This document shows positions 6,505-8,947 of a DNA stretch of 8,947 nucleotides, in pieces. The notes below the pieces were generated by a model. The model was given only the letters and a program-made list of their open reading frames with translations. It was not told the origin of the DNA and ran no database searches. The DNA is taken from the NCBI GenBank assembly GCA_005877535.1, contig VBOM01000131.1, positions 1 to 8,947 on the forward strand, read 5' to 3'. The position numbers and the translations under genes are program-made. Position 1 is the first letter of the stretch; every line of letters starts with the position of its first letter. Source of the stretch: Nitrospirota bacterium (lineage in GTDB: Bacteria; Nitrospirota; Nitrospiria; Nitrospirales; Nitrospiraceae).

Positions 6505-6861
6505 AGGGGGAACAGACCTCAACGTGCATTCCTGTATGCCGGCGTGGCTCACGTCTACAACCATTGGTCGTACATGCCGCCACCGGCGGAGCAGCACACG
6601 CGGATTGGCAGCTTCACTACGCCGTTCACGGTACTTCGGCTCCTCACGCCGTTGAAGATGTCCTATGAGGCTGCGAAGAAGTGAGCTGAGCCCTACACGA
6701 AGATTGTCGAAGAGCTACCAGCAATGAGACGGGAGACGGTGGGACTCGTCAGGAAGGCCGTAGCTGAGAACCGACAGGCCTATGGACCAGTCAACCACCG
6801 GGCTAAGTGGAATTCGCCGTTGACGGTGGTGCAGGGACTGGTCGGGATGCAACGGGGCTAG
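6505..6861 (+). pseudogene. DUF72 (YecE-like) protein, decayed C-terminal fragment
   Basis: One frame reads GVAHVYNHWSYMPPPAEQHT, then IGSFTTPFTVLRLLTPLKMS and YEAAKK, hits a TGA at 6682-6684, and continues AEPYTKIVEELPAMRRETVG ... AENRQAYGPVNHRAKWNSPL TVVQGLVGM to a TAG at 6859-6861. The last part resembles the C-terminal signature of DUF72 proteins, where an R-x-Y-V-x-(V/F)NNR-x-EGNAPLT-type strand-turn is expected. Here NN has become NH and EGN has become KWN. The N-terminal two thirds are absent. The in-frame stop plus altered key residues mark it as a pseudogene. DUF72 proteins have a TIM-barrel fold and no settled function. The family call comes from recall and the sequence is too degraded for certainty; protein-like character on both sides of the stop is clear. 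Confidence 0.5.
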
Positions 6862-6929
6862 GTGCCGTTGGGCCGCAAGATTCACCACAGAGATTGCAGA
6901 CATAGTTGCCCGTTCAATAACCCTGTGCA

Positions 6930-7301
6930 TTACATTCCAACTCCAAGATCACGTGCACACATCGTGTTCGATATGCTCGCCGTTTCCATTCCACTTATCG
7001 CGCAGCCGCTTGACTCAGCGTCATCATGATGTGCCCCCCTATCCGACCCTGAATGATTGAACGCCTCCGAACCCTTCAGGTCTACATCTGTAAAATCTTC
7101 CAGGCCTATGTAGGTAAGACCGTTCAACGCGATGCGGTTCTCTTTGGCAAATGCCTTTGCGTCAGCAAAGCGATGGAACCTAGCTCTTTTCGATTTCATT
7201 ATGGTTGGGAATCCATCCCGGGCGATGTAGCAAGCGCCGGATGCTACCTGTTGATGAGAGGCAGTGAATAGCACAAACAGCGACTCTTTCGTCTTCGCCA
7301 T
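6930..7301 (-). CDS. Protein of unknown function, 123 aa
   Basis: No named family recognised. The first 75 residues look like a compact basic alpha/beta domain: MAKTKESLFVLFTASHQQVA, SGACYIARDGFPTIMKSKRA, RFHRFADAKAFAKENRIALN, GLTYIGLEDFTDVDLKG. The remainder (SEAFNHSGSDRGAHHDDAES ...) is low-complexity and polar, and may be a disordered tail or the product of a late frameshift. ATG 7301 is preferred over ATG 7310 and a GTG at 7343, because GGGAG lies about 9 bases ahead of 7301 and the family-like part begins there. The pattern RFxxFADAKxFAxENxI suggests a helix that recurs in small Nitrospira proteins, by recall only. It is monocistronic, with the DUF72 remnant on the opposite strand downstream. 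Confidence 0.55.
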   Translation of the reverse strand: MAKTKESLFVLFTASHQQVASGACYIARDGFPTIMKSKRARFHRFADAKAFAKENRIALNGLTYIGLEDFTDVDLKGSEAFNHSGSDRGAHHDDAESSGCAISGMETASISNTMCARDLGVGM

Positions 7302-7343
7302 ACTTCCCATCTCCCATTTGAAGTGAGGTGCTCGTGTGCACAC

Positions 7344-7623
7344 ACATACTGCACAGCCCTGTGTCGCATGGGAATTAGGAAATAACCTGGTTTAGTCAGA
7401 TGTGATTACCTAATACACCGCGATTCAGCTGTAGCAGTTAGTAGGCGACCTCCGACCCGTCTTTCAAGCAACATATCTGAAAAATCTGAGATGCCGACCT
7501 CGATACCGGTATCACCAACAATCCCCCCGTCGCCCCAGCGTTTCTCGGTGTGGGGGGTGCGTCTCACTTCATACCCTCACAACGTCCCTGATCGGTCAGC
7601 GAAGCGCTTCACAGGAACCTATA
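7344..7623. other. Gene-free stretch between the 123-aa protein and the nuclease-like gene
   Basis: About 280 bases without a supported gene. It holds two perfect palindromes (GATACCGGTATC at 7502-7513 and GAAGCGCTTC at 7601-7610) and a CCCCCC...GGGGGG pair around 7523-7557 that could form a loose hairpin without a T-run. The promoter of the minus-strand gene starting at 7301 should lie at the left side of it, but no convincing -35/-10 pair was seen. Confidence 0.4.
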
Positions 7624-8043
7624 TTATTTAACCCCTAAAAATCCGTGTCCCACTGAGAGCGACGCAGGCTGACCCCAAGCGCGCCAACGCCAAGAAATAA
7701 GCCTGCCCATTAGGCCATGAGGTTGGAGCAAAACTTCTTTCCCAAAAACCATCGTGGCCGTCGCCTGCTTGGCTCGATAGCCGTACGCCTGACCCTTCTC
7801 CTGGCAGTCGATCCCGTTGAGACGGATACGCTCGGCGTGTGCGTTGTGCAGGACTTCGATGGTGTCGCCGTCGAGGACAGAGACGACGGGGCCGGAGAAG
7901 TCAGCAACGGCCCGGGGTGGGCTGAACAGGAACAGGAGAGAGCAGAGAGCAAGGACACAGATTCTTGCCCGCCACACGAGTGGAAGCGAGACCAAAAGAC
8001 GCCCGTCCGATGAAACTGAGCCGTCAGTGCACCGATGCTGCAT
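7624..8043 (-). CDS. Exported thermonuclease-like (SNase fold) protein, C-terminally truncated
   Basis: Residues about 24-47 form a signal peptide (basic WRAR, hydrophobic ICVLALCSLLFLFSPPR, cleavage likely after AVA). The mature part DFSGPVVSVLDGDTIEVLHN, AHAERIRLNGIDCQEKGQAY matches the first half of Staphylococcal-nuclease-type domains. It has the calcium-binding DGDT (58-61), the catalytic arginine in ERIRL (R74), and D79 and E82 in IDCQE, where most relatives have IDxPE. After KEVLLQPHG (about residue 110) the family should continue with ...(D/Y)KYGRxLA, including the second catalytic arginine and the remaining strands. Here it becomes MGRLISWRWRAWGQ..., unrelated. The protein therefore lacks half its fold and is probably inactive, a truncated gene. 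ATG 8043 has a GGAG only two bases away; an internal TTG or GTG start is possible. Confidence 0.65.
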   Translation of the reverse strand: MQHRCTDGSVSSDGRLLVSLPLVWRARICVLALCSLLFLFSPPRAVADFSGPVVSVLDGDTIEVLHNAHAERIRLNGIDCQEKGQAYGYRAKQATATMVFGKEVLLQPHGLMGRLISWRWRAWGQPASLSVGHGFLGVK

Positions 8044-8057
8044 CGCTCCACCGTTTC

Positions 8058-8078
8058 TGTGGATAACTCTGTGAATAG
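8058..8078 (-). promoter_or_regulatory. DnaA-box-like 9-mers upstream of the nuclease-like gene
   Basis: TTATCCACA (exact consensus, complement of 8058-8066), followed 12 bases away by a one-mismatch copy (complement of 8070-8078) in the same orientation. The second overlaps GTGAATAGTTCAC (8071-8083), a perfect 5-bp-arm inverted repeat. They lie 15-35 bases before ATG 8043. DnaA binding is inferred from the consensus only. Confidence 0.35.
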
Positions 8079-8297
8079 TTCACGCTCGCGGCCCGCATTC
8101 ACTCATTCACCGCAATGTATGAACTCTTTGCCCATTTGTTAAGCATTGCGATCACCCGGCACACCCCCCCTGTATCTTGTGGCTTGACATCCTATTTTTG
8201 TGGTTCAAACACAAAGGAATGGGGTGATACCCTTCCCCCAAGGGCGAACCGTGCAGCATTACCTAGATGGAGGATCGTAAGAATCCATCAAACGCCT

Positions 8298-8306
8298 TTA
8301 TCCACA
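8298..8306 (+). promoter_or_regulatory. Exact DnaA-box 9-mer
   Basis: TTATCCACA, identical to the E. coli-type DnaA consensus, about 240 bases from an inverted exact copy at 8058-8066. Functional binding is not shown. Confidence 0.3.
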
Positions 8307-8491
8307 GGCTTGAGCCGCGGTGGTGGATTTACGTACCTTCACCTCAGCCTCCTTATTAGTACGTCGTCCCATTCGCTACCCGCTTCCCTATCTCAATGAT
8401 TTGCCCTAATCGCTCCATCCAATAGGTCGCGGGACTGTTGGTTGGTCAGGTGCCGTCCCTCACCTGCAACCGTGCAGCATCGCCTGTGCGA

Positions 8492-8885
8492 TCACTGCCT
8501 ACTGCACGAAACTGTCCACAGTGTTTGACCAACACTCCCTTGTGCAACTGGTGTCCAGTTGCCTTCGTCGGAGTTGTCAAAAACCACATTGCCGTTTCTC
8601 CATATTGCTCGAGAAACACGTAACCGCAAGTAGCCGCCAGCGCTCTTCCGCGCAGTCGTATTGTTGTTGTGTCCGGCTAGACAAAAACGAGTTGCTCACC
8701 TTGGTTTGGACAGTCTTGAAGTCGTACAGGAACCACGTCTTCACCAGATGCCCCTTGCGGCGTATGGTGAATGGATCCACGTATACAGTCATTCCTGCTT
8801 CGTCGTTGCCACCAACCGCCACCCACTCCGCATACACAGGTCCACTACTCAGCACCAGGAGCGTTATCAGCGACGCGAAACCCAA
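8492..8885 (-). pseudogene. Surface-adhesin-E-like exported protein, frameshifted, start uncertain
   Basis: The product starts with a signal peptide (FASLITLLVLSSGPVYA, cleavage before EW). It continues WVAVGGNDEAGMTVYVDPFT, IRRKGHLVKTWFLYDFKTVQ, ...KVSNSFLSSRTQQQYDCAEE, which matches small secreted adhesin-E-like proteins common in Nitrospira and proteobacteria. After ...LLAVTCFSSNME the frame ends in KRQCGF and a stop at 8577. The next frame continues with the expected ending GNVVFDNSDEGNWTPVAQGS, VGQTLWTVSCSRQ and a stop at 8492. Dropping one A from the AAA run (complement of 8595-8597) joins them into about 130 residues, the usual length. The function of the family is poorly defined (cell-surface attachment was proposed for one member). 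Only TTG 8885 serves as a start inside the window, and the frame stays open to the right edge, so the true start may lie outside. Confidence 0.7.
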
Positions 8886-8947
8886 TAGTAGCTCGGTGGC
8901 AGCTTGAGGAATGGCACGGGAAAGCGTCGGAAGGGACGAATCGAGAA

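Larger units (their letters stand above)
8044..8491. other. Gene-free stretch of about 450 bases
   Basis: No supported gene on either strand. It contains the DnaA-box pair near 8058-8078, a second exact DnaA box in the opposite orientation at 8298-8306, and AACCGTGCAGCAT repeated directly at 8247-8259 and 8468-8480. No dnaA, dnaN or gyrB gene is present, so this is not a recognisable chromosomal origin. Confidence 0.4.

Noticed and set aside
6412..6930. Minus-strand open frames of 61 and 71 codons opposite the DUF72 remnant
   Set aside because: They have no ribosome sites and no protein-like pattern. The plus-strand frame in the same region has better family resemblance despite its stop.
7334..7610. 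Three perfect palindromes (GTGTGCACAC 7334-7343, GATACCGGTATC 7502-7513, GAAGCGCTTC 7601-7610) as operators
   Set aside because: Perfect 10-12 base palindromes are expected several times by chance in 9 kb, and none is repeated or placed clearly over a promoter.
7717..8074. Plus-strand open frames opposite the nuclease-like gene
   Set aside because: They are the complementary shadow of a coding frame with a signal peptide and nuclease motifs. They lack ribosome sites and protein-like character.
8183..8212. TTGACA-like -35 element on the plus strand
   Set aside because: At the right spacing (17 bases) the -10 would be AAACAC, a poor match, and no plus-strand gene lies downstream.

Overview
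The window looks like an accessory, partly decayed stretch of chromosome from a Nitrospira-like bacterium (phylum Nitrospirota). I base this on recall of protein families: a divergent PilZ protein, a short LuxR-type regulator, a small four-cysteine zinc-ribbon protein, a Staph-nuclease-like exported protein and a surface-adhesin-E-like protein. No marker gene is present to prove it. Two complete tRNA genes anchor the map.

Left part (1-1330): the C-terminal part or whole of a PilZ protein on the + strand. About 190 bases (361-547) hold nothing I recognise. A well-supported 56-residue single-pass membrane protein follows on the - strand, then an unrecognised - strand reading frame (848-1180) with no good start.

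Island (about 1329-4237): a three-helix membrane protein, an FRG-domain protein and a HEPN-like protein lie head to tail on the + strand. Next comes an antisense remnant of an XRE-type regulator, then the catalytic half of a tyrosine recombinase. The recombinase stop codon lies inside the tRNA-Pro gene. This looks like a recombined genomic island at a tRNA locus. The membrane/FRG/HEPN trio is the best candidate for an undescribed (perhaps defence or toxin-like) module, but its function is inference.

tRNA zone (4228-4892): tRNA-Pro(TGG), a short TGAGT-rich spacer with an inverted repeat, tRNA-Arg(TCT), then a frameshifted C-terminal remnant of an IS3-family transposase.

Minus-strand cluster (6390 to 4922): a 118-residue protein of unknown function is coupled by an ATGA overlap to a zinc-ribbon protein. 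A truncated response-regulator start and a frameshifted LuxR-type regulator follow. Order and spacing suggest one transcript read from right to left, with decay in the two regulators.

Right part (6500-8947): a decayed C-terminal fragment of a DUF72 protein (+), a 123-residue unknown protein (-), an exported nuclease-like protein cut short after the first half of its domain (-), a roughly 450-base gene-free stretch with two exact DnaA-box 9-mers, and a frameshifted adhesin-E-like exported protein (-) that may run off the right edge.

Three genes (IS3 transposase, LuxR, adhesin E-like) are each broken by what looks like a single-base change in a homopolymer run, so sequencing error must be weighed against real decay.
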